Source: Armatimonadetes bacterium Uphvl-Ar1 (GTDB lineage Bacteria > Armatimonadota > Fimbriimonadia > Fimbriimonadales > Fimbriimonadaceae). From it: a stretch of 64,000 nucleotides of DNA. Under the pieces are notes generated by a model. That model saw nothing but the letters and a program-made list of their open reading frames with translations. It was not told where the DNA came from and searched no databases. Shown here one piece after another: positions 10,879 to 20,396 of the stretch. The translations under genes were made by a program, and so were the position numbers. Location of the stretch: positions 1,736,001 to 1,800,000 of the forward strand of contig CP021423.1 in the NCBI GenBank assembly GCA_002162075.1, given 5' to 3'. Each line of letters begins with the position of its first letter. The first letter of the stretch is position 1.

Positions 10879-12404
10879 TCAGCGCAATTTCTTCCCGTCA
10901 TAAACAACCGAATACTCTTCTAGGTTTCCCCTAATTTCTAGCGTCTTACCATTCACCACGAGTTCCGCTCTGACCAACCCCCAATCTTCAGGAAGACAGG
11001 GCTGAACCGTCAACCAACCCCCTCCCACTAACTCCACCGCCACAACACTGTCCCCCGGTTTGTCATCCTGAATCCGCACCCCAAAAATCCCATAAATCGC
11101 CGCATTCACTGTCCCCGCCGCCCCGGTCAAAAAGTAACTCTCCCCCGTCCGTGGTTTCTCCCGGAACTCAACCGCCGGATTCTCAGTGTAGGGCCCCCAA
11201 CTCGCCTCCCAATCCTCGCCTGCTTCCTGAGCTAATCCCAACCTTGCCGCAACAACCGCATCAATCGCCGCGCTCATCGCTGGTCCAAATTCCGAATGCC
11301 GTCCCCGATACAGTTGGTACATCGCCCCCGCTTCAGGCTCAATATCCGGATGCTGAAGCGGAAACACCGCAAGCAATGCCGCCGCTTGCTGGTACTCATC
11401 AAAGTCATCCCCGTCAAATGTCGCAAACGTATCTCCCCGCCTCGGTAACTTCACCTTCCCCCTCGGCCAAACCTTCTCCCCAAACGCCCGCCGAATCGTC
11501 CAATCTGCAATCGCATTGGTGTAAAGGTCATTGTCCACCGTGTGCCATTCACTCGGACTGACCACCCCACGGAGCCCATAACTCCCATCCTCATTCTTGT
11601 CCATTCGCCACAAATAAAACGCCGCACATCCCCGAATCACTTCCTCCCCTTTCGCCTTATCAACCAATCCCAACTGAATCGCCCGATGCATCATCAAAGC
11701 CACCCCCCCCGTCACATGCATCTGATGCCGTGTATCCGGATTTGGCGACCGCTCCAATCCCGTCGCATCCGTTTCCCACGGAAACATCATGGGCTCCTCC
11801 CCTTTTGCCAGTGCAATAAAGTCCTCGACTGGCTGATGCCGTTTATCCCCCACAACCGGAAATCCCGACGCCTTCCACGCCCGGAAATTCTCCTGCGCCC
11901 CTGTTCTCTGACCCCAACGCAGTGCCGGAATCCGCCTCGCCACCTCAGGTTTCACCATAGCCAACGCGGGAAAAACCCAAACATCCGCATCCCAAAACAT
12001 ATGGAAGTTAAACCGGTCATTTGTCAGCCCAAATGGCGAAATCGGCCCCGACCGATACCCCGCTGCCAAGTTCGCCCCGAAACGCTCCAAAGGCACCTCA
12101 ACCTCCCAATTCTCAACATCCACCCAGTCCAACATCTCGACCAGTTCCCGACGCTCAATATCCGCCCGCTCGACCACTTTTTCCCCGTCCCACATCCAAC
12201 TCCGACCAACCCCCGTCGCCGGGTCAACCTCCCCCCAACCCCATCCCCAAACCAAGCTTCTGTCGAAGTTTCCATCTTATTTTCGCCCAGAACGCCACCA
12301 TCAGAATCCGATTGACAACCAAAAAGACTAGCAACCAACCCGACAACAAAAACCCCGTGACCCCATCTCCATCCCGAAAACCCGTTTAGCCCTATCCTCA
12401 CCAT
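10879..12404 (-). CDS. GH65-family lipoprotein, catalytic barrel only (one-base frameshift)
   Basis: GH65 enzymes are mostly inverting disaccharide phosphorylases or hydrolases acting on alpha-glucosides such as trehalose or kojibiose. The (alpha/alpha)6 barrel is recognised by FNFHMFWDADVWVFPALAMV, the PWETDATG block, HVTGGVALMM, and VVSPSEWHTVDNDLYTNAIA, whose Glu aligns with the catalytic acid. The N-terminal beta-sandwich usual in the family is absent, leaving 508 residues. The protein instead begins with a lipoprotein signal (VGLVASLFGC) in another frame. The frames join at about 12231-12245 in a G run. TAGAAT lies five bases before the chosen ATG at 12404. The phosphorylase or hydrolase choice is open. 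Confidence 0.82.
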
Positions 12405-12457
12405 TTTCAATTCTAACTCACCTGAGGATCACCAATCAGAAAACAACATCGTTTTTC

Positions 12458-12494
12458 CCTCCCCAATGAAATGGGGAGGGGTAAGGGGAGGGGC
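12458..12494. repeat. Dispersed palindromic repeat, copy B
   Basis: CCCTCCCC, AATGAAAT, GGGGAGGG forms a perfect eight-base stem followed by a G-rich tail (GTAAGGGGAGGGG). It lies between the GH65 and ThpR genes, 60 bp from copy C. Confidence 0.75.
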
Positions 12495-12552
12495 TAAAGA
12501 AGATCTATCAAATTGATTAATATCCCATGCGAAGAAATTAAAAAACAGAGAC

Positions 12553-12618
12553 CATCTCCCTCCCCTGATGGGGAGTGCCTGCCCCTGGCTTGAACAGGGG
12601 GGAAGGGGTGGGGAGACT
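12553..12618. repeat. Dispersed palindromic repeat, copy C (long form)
   Basis: TCTCCCTCCCCTGATGGGGAG is followed by a second hairpin arm pair (CCCCTGGCTTGAACAGGGG) and then the G-rich tail. The same two-hairpin layout occurs in copy F, so the family has a short and a long form. Confidence 0.7.
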
Positions 12619-12650
12619 TCGCTTCCAGCAACTCCTCGGTCAAAAGAACT

Positions 12651-13214
12651 TCAGAGTGCCACCAATCCAATCCGCCGAACAACCTCATACCGACCCTCCT
12701 CACTCGCCCAGACAACAACCTCCGAAACCGACCACTCCACCGACGTAATCTCCCCCAAAGCCGCCAAAGACCGCTTCACAATTTTTGCATTCGAAGGCAC
12801 CCCTCGACTCAACCGCGCAAAAGTCACATGCGGAGTGTAAGGCCGAATCTCTTGAACTGCCGAAAGCCCAAAGCACACATCATGAACACGCTGCTGCAGC
12901 TTCGCCAATTCCCGCCCCGCCGATCGCACACCAATCGCCAATACTTTCGGAACGTCGTCCGCTGGCAACCGCTTCAACCCGTCCAGCCGCACATCAAACC
13001 CCGATAAATCCATCCCCCCAATACGATCCCCAATCGCTACCATTGCCGCCTCGTCCGTGTCCCCACAGAAATACAATGTCAAATGCAACTTTTCCTCCTC
13101 AACCAAATGATAAACATCCCCCGCACGTTTCCCCAATTCACCCTGAACGCGCAAAACTTCCCCCTTCGCCAATTCCCCCAGCTCAATCCCAACAAAAAAC
13201 CGCCGCGCCATCAC
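12651..13214 (-). CDS. thpR: RNA 2',3'-cyclic phosphodiesterase (2H family)
   Basis: ThpR (formerly LigT, 2'-5' RNA ligase) opens 2',3'-cyclic phosphate RNA ends. The two HxTx catalytic motifs are present: HLTL at residues 44-47 and HVTF at 129-132. At 187 residues the length is that of the family. The first two codons are both ATG. It is divergent from the DUF4173 membrane protein gene. Cytoplasmic; no other RNA-processing gene is adjacent. Confidence 0.92.
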   Translation of the reverse strand: MMARRFFVGIELGELAKGEVLRVQGELGKRAGDVYHLVEEEKLHLTLYFCGDTDEAAMVAIGDRIGGMDLSGFDVRLDGLKRLPADDVPKVLAIGVRSAGRELAKLQQRVHDVCFGLSAVQEIRPYTPHVTFARLSRGVPSNAKIVKRSLAALGEITSVEWSVSEVVVWASEEGRYEVVRRIGLVAL

Positions 13215-13259
13215 CTCTCATTATCCCTGAGAACCAAGAAACCAACTCGTCAGATCACC

Positions 13260-14837
13260 TTGTCCAACCTTAAAATTGAGCGATCTACCGATAACGTTTC
13301 GACCTGGACCAAGTTGCTCCATCAAAACCCAAACGGCCCATCCCAGGGAACGCAAAACAACATCCCAACTGTTACACCCCCCAAGAGCCATGGACAACTC
13401 CCCCGAAAACTCTTCGCCGTTGCCACCGCCACCGCCCTTCTCACCGCCGCCCTGTTCTACCGAGCGGGACTCGGAATCAACCTCGCCCTCACCGGAATCC
13501 TCCTCCCCGCCCTCATTTTTGCGCTCCAAAAGAAATTCGACATCAAACTCTCCCGACCAAGCCAATTCTTTCTCGGCGTTGCCGCCATCTTCGCCATCCT
13601 CTTCGCTTTTCGCGCCGCCCCTGGTCTCCAAATCGCCAACGGGTTTGCCCTCATCGTCGCCCTCGGAGCATCCCTAGCCTCGGCCCGATCCGCATCGTTC
13701 GCCGACAAAAAACTTTCCCACTACATCATCCAGCCATTCGCCCAAATTCCCGCAACGATCCCCGCATTCGCCAAATTTTCCAAGCTAATAAAACCGCCCG
13801 CACGGGCTGAATCCCGAGCCCTTCCCGTCACTGTCGGAGCCATGATCGCAACCCCTCTCCTCATGGTCTTCGGTGGTCTCTTCTATAGTGCCGATGCCCT
13901 TTTCCGAACTCGCGTCAATCAAATCGCCACTCTGGACTGGAACCTCGCCGACGTCCTCGGTTTCACCTTCCTTGCCGCAACATTGCTTGTCTTCCTCGGC
14001 GGAGCATTCCACCGCTACTTCCTCCAACCCACCGATTACCTCAAAGAAGCTCACCCCGAATTCATCGGACCAACCACGCTCTACACCGCCAAATCAAAAG
14101 CCGCTCCCCTGCGCCTCGGCAACATCGAAATCTCGACCGTCCTCAGTACCCTCGTTTTCCTGTTCGCCGCGTTCATAGCCACCCAATTTGAAGCCCTCTT
14201 CGGTGGTACAAAAGTCATCACTGCCACCACCGGGCTCACAGTTGCTGAATACGCCCGCGCCGGATTCTTCCAACTCGTTTGGGTCGCCGCCCTGTCCCTC
14301 GTCACTATCCTCACGCTCCACTCACTTCAATCCCAAGCGACAACTCTCAACCGATGGCTCAGCCGCTCCCTCGTCGCCCTCGTTGGCTTAGTCATTGCTT
14401 CAGCCATCTTCCGAATGTCTGTTTACACCCAAGCCTTCGGGCTCACCGAACTCCGACTCTACACGACCGTTTTCATGGTCTGGCTCGCCATCGCTTTTGC
14501 GTGGCTCATTCCCACCATCACCGCAAACCGTCCTCAAAAATTCGGTTTCGGCACCCTCATCGCCGGATTCTCCGTCATCGCTCTCCTCAACGCCGCTAAT
14601 CCCGAAGCCCTGATCACCCGAACCAACCTCGCGAGCGCCAATCCCGATCTGGATTACATCGCCTCCCTCAGCTCCGATGCCGAGCTCGCATGGCGAACCG
14701 ACCATTCCCTTCCCGCCCTCACCCGCAAAACTCTGACAGATCGAGAACTTCGGTTTGCCGAACCCACCACTGACTGGCGAAACCAAACTCTCACCCACGT
14801 CCTGCTCAAAAACCAAACCCAGAAAGCAGTAAAGTAG
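13260..14837 (+). CDS. DUF4173 multi-pass membrane protein
   Basis: This integral membrane protein has about ten hydrophobic segments, beginning near 13420 (VATATALLTAALFYRAG). The DUF4173 signature region is recognisable by FYSADALFRTRV and the long loop around LKEAHPEF. The family often sits beside DUF4153-type proteins and has no known activity. The start is uncertain: no ATG lies in this frame between the divergent ThpR start and the first membrane segment. I chose TTG at 13260, with TTG at 13314 as the alternative. An ATG at 13083 would overlap ThpR by 130 bp and is less likely. Confidence 0.75.
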   Translation: MSNLKIERSTDNVSTWTKLLHQNPNGPSQGTQNNIPTVTPPKSHGQLPRKLFAVATATALLTAALFYRAGLGINLALTGILLPALIFALQKKFDIKLSRPSQFFLGVAAIFAILFAFRAAPGLQIANGFALIVALGASLASARSASFADKKLSHYIIQPFAQIPATIPAFAKFSKLIKPPARAESRALPVTVGAMIATPLLMVFGGLFYSADALFRTRVNQIATLDWNLADVLGFTFLAATLLVFLGGAFHRYFLQPTDYLKEAHPEFIGPTTLYTAKSKAAPLRLGNIEISTVLSTLVFLFAAFIATQFEALFGGTKVITATTGLTVAEYARAGFFQLVWVAALSLVTILTLHSLQSQATTLNRWLSRSLVALVGLVIASAIFRMSVYTQAFGLTELRLYTTVFMVWLAIAFAWLIPTITANRPQKFGFGTLIAGFSVIALLNAANPEALITRTNLASANPDLDYIASLSSDAELAWRTDHSLPALTRKTLTDRELRFAEPTTDWRNQTLTHVLLKNQTQKAVK

Positions 14838-14899
14838 CAAGGAGTCGATTTCTCCGCCCACTTTCGCAGGGAAAAATCGTAGACCAAGCCAAACTTCCC

Positions 14900-15505
14900 A
14901 TGGTGACCATCAACCTCCAGCAAGAACATCCCGGCCGCATCTACGACCTGATGTCCAACCTCGTCGTCCCGCGTCCCATCGCCTTCGTCAGTTCCATCTC
15001 CGCGACCAGTCACCCAAACCTCGCCCCCTTCAGCTACTTCAACATCGGCGGTATCAATCCCCCCTCACTCTCCATCTGCACCGTCCTCAGCCCCCAGTTG
15101 CAGCCGAAAAACACGTATGCCAACATCGAGTCCACCGGCGAGTTTGTCGTCAATCTTGTCACCCGCTCAATGGCCGACGGAATGAACCAAACCTCCCCCA
15201 ACTTCCCCGCCGAAGTAGATGAATGGCCCCTCTCCGGATTCACCCCAGCACCCAGCGATCTCATCGCTCCCGCCCGAGTTGCCGAATCTCCAGTTCAATT
15301 TGAATGCCGTCTCCACCAAACCATTCACCATGGAGACGGCCCCGGATCGTCACGCTACATCATCGGTGAGATCCTTCTCCTCCACATCAACCCAAACCTC
15401 CTCGATTCTGAACAAATCATCCCACCTAAACTCATCGCCCGGCTGGGCGGCCCCGAATACCTCGACCTCGCCACCCACTCCCGTTTCGAACTTCCTCGCC
15501 CATAA
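14900..15505 (+). CDS. Flavin reductase-like FMN-binding protein
   Basis: This 201-residue split-barrel flavoprotein belongs to the DIM6/NTAB flavin reductase-like group. It shows the conserved VPRPIAFVSSIS strand near residue 24, NLAPFSYFNIGGINPP at 40-55, and KNTYANIESTGEFVVNL at 70-86, the FMN-contacting blocks. Members reduce flavin or act as flavin-dependent oxidoreductases, and the substrate is not predictable. It appears to be a single-gene unit between DUF4173 and the convergent dps gene. Confidence 0.87.
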   Translation: MVTINLQQEHPGRIYDLMSNLVVPRPIAFVSSISATSHPNLAPFSYFNIGGINPPSLSICTVLSPQLQPKNTYANIESTGEFVVNLVTRSMADGMNQTSPNFPAEVDEWPLSGFTPAPSDLIAPARVAESPVQFECRLHQTIHHGDGPGSSRYIIGEILLLHINPNLLDSEQIIPPKLIARLGGPEYLDLATHSRFELPRP

Positions 15506-15595
15506 TTGTCACGGAGGCGATCCTCTTTGCCGAAAATCCCCTCGGGAATTCCTCGTTCAACGCAAAACTGGATCGGATCAAACAACCGGAGAGAA

Positions 15596-16252
15596 TTACC
15601 CCTCCGCCTTCACTCCAAATAACTTCCGACGCCCCCCGCCCGAAACTGGCTCAGCCACCGCTGCTTCCGGCTTCTTGAAAGGTAACGGAACCTCTTTCTT
15701 CACCGAATCCTCACTTTTGAGAGCTTTCTTTTCCTTTTTCTTCTCCTTCTTTACCGGCTTGTCTTCTTTGACCGAAGCCACCGGAGCTACCGCGCCTTTC
15801 ATCGCCGTAATCTGCGTCAGAACCGACTTCCACATCCAAGCCGACTTCTCATGCACGCGCAACCGACCAATCAGCAAATCTTCGCTCCCATAATCGTCCA
15901 AATCGTCCATCACGTCAATTTCTTTTCGCAACAACTCCGACATCGTCGAGTGAGCATTCAATAGCTCGGTGACCATCTCCTCGTCACTCGGTCCACCAAC
16001 TCCTTCCTTCAAACGAGAAAGCTTCAAATATTCCGCCATCGAACCCGGAGCGTCATGTCCCAATGCCCGAATCCGCTCGGCAATCTCATCTACCGCCAAG
16101 AAGAACTCGTTGTACTGCTCCTCCGTCAGCGTGTGGATCCCCACAAAAGAACCCCCCACAACATGCCAATGAACCGCCTGGGTCTTCAACATCAAAACGT
16201 AACTGTCCGCCAAAACCCGTCCCAAACTCTGCGCCGCTGCCTGCGTGTCCAT
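15596..16252 (-). CDS. dps: Dps ferritin-like protein with Lys-rich tail
   Basis: Dps dodecamers oxidise and store iron and protect DNA. The ferroxidase residues H28, H40, D55 and E59 keep exactly the 12-15-4 spacing of known Dps proteins. The four-helix core ends near residue 150. A tail of about 65 residues follows, first very lysine-rich (KEDKPVKKEKKKEKKALK) and then Pro/Ala-rich, which could bind DNA. AAGGAG six bases before the ATG and TATGAT just upstream make a clear start with a very short leader. It is divergent from ruvA. Confidence 0.92.
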   Translation of the reverse strand: MDTQAAAQSLGRVLADSYVLMLKTQAVHWHVVGGSFVGIHTLTEEQYNEFFLAVDEIAERIRALGHDAPGSMAEYLKLSRLKEGVGGPSDEEMVTELLNAHSTMSELLRKEIDVMDDLDDYGSEDLLIGRLRVHEKSAWMWKSVLTQITAMKGAVAPVASVKEDKPVKKEKKKEKKALKSEDSVKKEVPLPFKKPEAAVAEPVSGGGRRKLFGVKAEG

Positions 16253-16332
16253 GATCTCCTTAGTCTATCATAAGCATCACCTTAACACACCATCCCCCCG
16301 ACTCAATCACCAAAAAACACCTAGACATATGC

Positions 16333-16338
16333 TAACAT
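16333..16338 (+). promoter_or_regulatory. TANNNT box seven bases before ruvA
   Basis: TAACAT followed by seven bases and the ruvA ATG matches the leaderless-promoter arrangement seen elsewhere in this window. No Shine-Dalgarno sequence lies between. Confidence 0.45.
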
Positions 16339-16345
16339 CACACCA

Positions 16346-16945
16346 ATGATCGCCCGACTCCGCGGAGAAGTGCTCGAAGCCGAATCATCCCCCATCGTCG
16401 TTGACTGTCACGGCGTAGGCTACGAAGTCCATATCCCCCACTCCGTACTTGTCGAACACGGCATCGTCGGCACCCCGATCGACCTCTACACCTGCCTTGT
16501 TATCCGCGAAACCGATCACACCCTCTACGGATTCAGCAACCCACGGCAACGCCGACTTTTCGAAATGCTCCGCGAAGTCAAAGGCTGTGGCGCAAAAATC
16601 TCTCTTGCCCTCATCAGCACCCTCTCCGAAGGCGGTGCCGTCGAAGCCATCCTCACCCAAAACGCCAAAACCCTTGCCACCACCCCAGGAATCGGACCCC
16701 GACTCGCCGAGCGAATCGTCCTCGAACTCAAAGATAAAATCCTCGAACTCCAAATCGCCCCCATTCCCGGACGCGCCGCCGTCACCCCCGTCAAATCTAC
16801 TCCCAATGACGATCCCCTCGCCGAAGCTCTTCTCACCCTTGGCTACCGACGCCAGGAATTTGAAGACGCTGCCGCCATTGCCCGCGAACAATCTGCCGAC
16901 CTCAGCGAGCAAGTCCGAATCGCCCTGCGCAATCTCCAAAAGTAG
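16346..16945 (+). CDS. ruvA: Holliday junction branch migration protein RuvA
   Basis: RuvA binds four-way junctions as a tetramer and loads RuvB. The 199-residue protein has the N-terminal OB fold (MIARLRGEVLEAESSPIVVD), the helix-hairpin-helix pair (EVKGCGAKISLALIS and TPGIGPRLAERIVLELKDK), and the C-terminal RuvB-contact domain (ALLTLGYRRQEF). ruvB follows after nine bases, so they form an operon. No ruvC is in the window. Confidence 0.96.
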   Translation: MIARLRGEVLEAESSPIVVDCHGVGYEVHIPHSVLVEHGIVGTPIDLYTCLVIRETDHTLYGFSNPRQRRLFEMLREVKGCGAKISLALISTLSEGGAVEAILTQNAKTLATTPGIGPRLAERIVLELKDKILELQIAPIPGRAAVTPVKSTPNDDPLAEALLTLGYRRQEFEDAAAIAREQSADLSEQVRIALRNLQK

Positions 16946-16954
16946 AAGCCAAAA

Positions 16955-17979
16955 ATGAGCCGCAACGACCAAATCAACCCCGAACAAATCCCTGGCGAAG
17001 ATGAGCTCTCCCTCCGACCTCGTCGCCTCACCGAGTTCATCGGGCAAGAAAACATCAAAGGCAATCTCAGCATCTTTCTCCAAGCCGCCAAGCAACGAGA
17101 AGAACCACTCGATCATCTCCTCCTCTACGGCCCCCCCGGCCTCGGAAAAACCACCCTCGCCCACATCGTCGCCACCGAAATGGAGACCATCCTCCATGTC
17201 ACCTCCGGCCCCGCCATCGTCCGACCCGGTGACCTTGTCGGCATCCTCACCAACCTCGAACCCGGTGCTGTCCTGTTCATCGACGAAATCCACCGCCTCA
17301 CCCGCCAAGTCGAAGAAATCCTCTACCCCGCCATGGAAGACCGCAAAGTTGACATCATGATCGGTCAAGGACCTGCCGCCCGCAGCATCCGCCTCGATGT
17401 CCCCCCATTCACCGTCGTCGGAGCCACCACCCGCCAAGGCAACCTCACCGGCCCCCTCCGCGACCGTTTTGGCATCGTCATGAACTTCGGCTTCTACGAC
17501 CACGAAGCCCTCAACCATATCGTCCGCCGATCAGCAACCATCCTGGGAATCGCAGTTGATGAATCCGGCGGCCAAACCATCGCTAAACGCTCCCGAGGTA
17601 CCCCCCGCATCGCCAACCGCCTCCTCCGAAGAATCCGCGACTTCGCCCAAGTCGACGGGCACAGCGTCATCACCGAACCCATCGCCGACCGGGCTCTCGA
17701 CGCCCTCGGCATAGACGACCTTGGCCTCGACAACCTCGACCGCCAAGTCCTCGAAAGCATTATCAAAAAGTACAAGGGCGGCCCCGTTGGCCTCGAAACC
17801 ATCGCCGCCTCAACCGGCGAAGATTCCGGCACCATCGAAGATGTCTGCGAACCGTTCCTCCTCCAATGCGGCCTCCTCGCCCGAACCCCCGCGGCCGCGT
17901 CGCCACCGACCACGCATTCCGCCACCTCGGCCTCACCCCTCCCAAATCCTCTCCTGATCAAACCTTGCCGCTAGATTAG
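16955..17979 (+). CDS. ruvB: Holliday junction helicase RuvB (one-base frameshift near the end)
   Basis: RuvB is the hexameric AAA+ motor of branch migration. Walker A GPPGLGKT lies at residues 59-66, Walker [10 protein letters not shown] near 108, and the sensor and winged-helix domains follow ([13 protein letters not shown]). The frame slips at 17886-17890: one added C turns an alien Ala/Pro-rich tail into [16 protein letters not shown], the expected RuvB C-terminus, and moves the stop to 17979 for 341 residues. Because RuvB is normally conserved and intact, this frameshift is good evidence that the assembly has single-base deletions. Confidence 0.95.
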
Positions 17980-17982
17980 TTC

Positions 17983-18036
17983 GCCCCCCTCTCCCTAAAT
18001 TCTTTTAGGGAGAGGGGGGTTGGGGGTGTGGGTCTC
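17983..18036. repeat. Dispersed palindromic repeat, copy D
   Basis: CCCCCCTCTCCCTAAA, a few bases, then TTTAGGGAGAGGGGGG forms a stem of about 16 bp with a TTGGGGGTGTGGG tail. It occupies the whole gap between the convergent ruvB and sufD genes and may terminate both. Confidence 0.8.
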
Positions 18037-18043
18037 AAAAATT

Positions 18044-19345
18044 CTACATCTCGCCCAAATCAATCCCCAACTTCGAATAGAGCCGACGCTCCAGCCGCTC
18101 CCGAACAACATCGTCCGAAATCAATTCCAAAACCTCCGCCGCGAACGCATAAACCAAAATCGCATCCGCCGTCGCCTTCGGAATCCCCCGAGAACGCATA
18201 TAAAACCGGAACGTCTCCTCAATCTGACCAACCGTCGCCCCGTGCGTACATTTCACATCATCCGCAAAAATCTCAAGCTGCGGCTTACTATTAATCGTCG
18301 CATCTCGCGATAACAGCAACGCCTGATTGGTCTGCTTCGCATCCGTCTTCTGCGCATCCTGATGAACAAAAATCTTCCCGTTAAAAACGACCGTCGCCTT
18401 GTCATCAATAATCTGCTTATAAATCTCAAACGAATTGCAATTTCGCAAAGCGTGATCAAGCTTCGTGTGGTTATCAATCACCTGCTCGCCCCGTGCCACA
18501 ACCACCCCGTCCAGCCGGGTCGTGATGTGCTCGCCGTTCAAATCAATGTTCTGATCCAAACGCCCAATCGAACCGCCAAACGCCAAATTGTAACTCCGGT
18601 ACTCGCTCTCGCCCGCCTGCTTCGTCTCCCACAGCGCAATGTGATAAGAATCCAGCGACTCATCCTGCAACCGCACATGCTCCAAATTCGCATGCTTCGC
18701 CACAAAAACTTCCGTGACCGGTATCGTTAAATTCGTACTCGATCCGTCCGAGCAATACTGCTCCACAATCTTCGCCGTTGAATTCTCTTCCGCTACGATC
18801 AAAATCCGAGGCGCTATCACCATTCCCTCGCCACTCGTCACATGAACAATCTCAATAACCGGAGCAACCGCTGCACCTGGTCGAAGGTGCAAATACACCC
18901 CGTCAACAAAAACCGCCGAGTTCAAAGCCGCAAACGTGTGGTCGTCAATCGCCGCAATCTTCCCGAGGTATTCCGCAACTTCCGGCTTCTCATAAATTGC
19001 ATCCCGCAACGACATCAATGTCAAACCACTCGTCGCTGGAACATCACTTAAATTCCGATCAAACCGACCGTTCACCAAAACAACCCGAATCGTCGTCTCC
19101 GCATAGTAAGTCGGATCCTCACCAAAAACCGCCGGCCCCGGCTCACCCGGATTCCAATTCACCCCTGCGACCGAACGCAATGAAGTGTATTTCCACTCCT
19201 CATTGCGCATCGTCGGCACGCCCAAAGCCGAATGAATCTCCGCCCCCCGATCCCGCAACTCCACCAACCAACTCGGCTCCTGGTCACGGTTCACCGCCGC
19301 CAAAACCGAGCCAATCTGACTCTCATAAATCAATGCTTTACTCAT
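18044..19345 (-). CDS. sufD: Fe-S cluster assembly protein SufD
   Basis: SufD is part of the SufBC2D scaffold that builds Fe-S clusters. The protein has 433 residues. The N-terminal MRNEEWKYTSLRSV block (near residue 45) is typical, and the right-handed beta-helix core ends in the family signature (CTHGATVGQIEETFRFYMRS). The C-terminal helical AADAILVYAFAAEVL motif is also present. sufC lies 4 bp upstream on the same strand, so the two are co-transcribed. Confidence 0.95.
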   Translation of the reverse strand: MSKALIYESQIGSVLAAVNRDQEPSWLVELRDRGAEIHSALGVPTMRNEEWKYTSLRSVAGVNWNPGEPGPAVFGEDPTYYAETTIRVVLVNGRFDRNLSDVPATSGLTLMSLRDAIYEKPEVAEYLGKIAAIDDHTFAALNSAVFVDGVYLHLRPGAAVAPVIEIVHVTSGEGMVIAPRILIVAEENSTAKIVEQYCSDGSSTNLTIPVTEVFVAKHANLEHVRLQDESLDSYHIALWETKQAGESEYRSYNLAFGGSIGRLDQNIDLNGEHITTRLDGVVVARGEQVIDNHTKLDHALRNCNSFEIYKQIIDDKATVVFNGKIFVHQDAQKTDAKQTNQALLLSRDATINSKPQLEIFADDVKCTHGATVGQIEETFRFYMRSRGIPKATADAILVYAFAAEVLELISDDVVRERLERRLYSKLGIDLGEM

Positions 19346-19349
19346 TAGA

Positions 19350-20108
19350 TCAAACCCCTACCGTCTCTTCGAGCCAGCCGTAACCCTTCTCTTCCAATTC
19401 CAAAGCGAGGCTCTTATCGCCGCTTTTCACAATCTTCCCGTTCATCAAAATGTGAACATAGTCCGGCACAATGAAGTTCAACAACCGCTGATAGTGAGTC
19501 ACCACCACAAACGAACGCTCCGGACTCCGCAAAGCATTAACCCCCGCCGCAACCGTCTGCAACGCATCGATGTCCAACCCTGAATCCGTCTCGTCCAGAA
19601 CACAAAGCGAAGGCTCCAAAACCGCCATCTGAAAAATCTCGTTCCGCTTTTTCTCCCCGCCCGAAAATCCTTCGTTCACACTCCGGGTCAACAACTCATC
19701 CTTTAAGCCCAACTGCTTAACCTTCTCTCGGATGTACTTCATAAAGTCCATCGAGCCCATCTCAGATTCCCCATTTGCCGCCCGCTTTGCGTTCAAAGCC
19801 GCTCGCAAGAAGTAAGTATTCGAAACCCCCGGAATCTCCACCGGATACTGAAAAGCCAAGAAAACCCCCTTGTGCGCCCGCTCTTCCGGCTCAAGCTCAG
19901 TCAAATCTTCGCCCCGGTAAACAATCTCCCCGCCCGTGACCTCATAATCCTCACGCCCCGCCAAAATGTTCGCCAACGTGCTCTTCCCGCTCCCGTTCGG
20001 CCCCATGATCGCGTGAACCTCGCCCGGCTTCACCGTCAAATTAATCCCTCGCAAAATCTCTTTGCCATCCTCGGCAACCTGGGCGTGCAAATTCTTAATC
20101 TCAAGCAT
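19350..20108 (-). CDS. sufC: Fe-S cluster assembly ATPase SufC
   Basis: SufC is the ABC-type ATPase of the Suf system. Walker A MGPNGSGKST lies near residues 35-44. The Suf-specific FSGGEKKRNEI signature and Walker B LCVLDETDSGLD are clear, and the protein is 252 residues long, as expected. It is the first gene of the pair. The usual upstream partner sufB is absent; a short repeat and Rhs debris start 110 bp upstream instead. TAGAAT lies 11 bases before the ATG. Confidence 0.96.
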   Translation of the reverse strand: MLEIKNLHAQVAEDGKEILRGINLTVKPGEVHAIMGPNGSGKSTLANILAGREDYEVTGGEIVYRGEDLTELEPEERAHKGVFLAFQYPVEIPGVSNTYFLRAALNAKRAANGESEMGSMDFMKYIREKVKQLGLKDELLTRSVNEGFSGGEKKRNEIFQMAVLEPSLCVLDETDSGLDIDALQTVAAGVNALRSPERSFVVVTHYQRLLNFIVPDYVHILMNGKIVKSGDKSLALELEEKGYGWLEETVGV

Positions 20109-20220
20109 GATGTCCCCCCATTCTACGACCCCTTACACGTCCCATTGGCGATGACCTAGAACAATCTGGACAAAAATGTGCAGAATGACCCACTCAGCAA
20201 CGCGGGAGAGACAGACCCCT

Positions 20221-20262
20221 TTAACCTCGTCATCCCAGCGAAGGCTGGGAACCATCCCTCGA
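20221..20262. repeat. Short CATCCCAGCGAAGGCTGGGA-type palindromic repeat
   Basis: CGTCATCCCAGCGAAGGCTG continues with GGAACCATCCC. Its core CCCAGC-GAAG-GCTGGG is a hairpin resembling the intergenic CGTCATTCCCGCGAAAGCGG type found in many bacteria. It lies exactly where Rhs fragment 1 breaks off, so it may mark a recombination point. Confidence 0.6.
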
Positions 20263-20266
20263 CTAG

Positions 20267-20396
20267 TTCAGATCAAGCGTCGCACAAACAGAATCCAAAT
20301 TGTCACAGTGATAAGACAAATAGCCCGAAGCACCGCTCTCAGCAATCACCTCACCATCAACACTGAAGTAGTTCGTTACACCCATTAGCTTATTCT
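20267..20396 (-). pseudogene. Rhs core fragment 1
   Basis: Reading leftwards from 20391 gives MGVTNYFSVDGEVIAESGAS and continues to TLD, about 40 codons, then an early stop. It is nearly identical to the start of the Rhs piece at 22975 (same ATG and same preceding AAGCTA). It is cut off at the adjacent palindromic repeat, so it is a relic left by duplication or recombination rather than a gene. Confidence 0.8.

Noticed and set aside
12458-12618. CRISPR-like array in the paired repeats at 12458 and 12553
   Set aside because: Only two unequal palindromic copies without regular spacers, and no cas genes; they belong to the dispersed repeat family.
16385-17518. A 377-codon open frame on the minus strand across ruvA and ruvB
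   Set aside because: Its Asp/Gly/Glu-rich, repetitive composition is the antisense of C-ending codons, and ruvAB on the other strand is certain.
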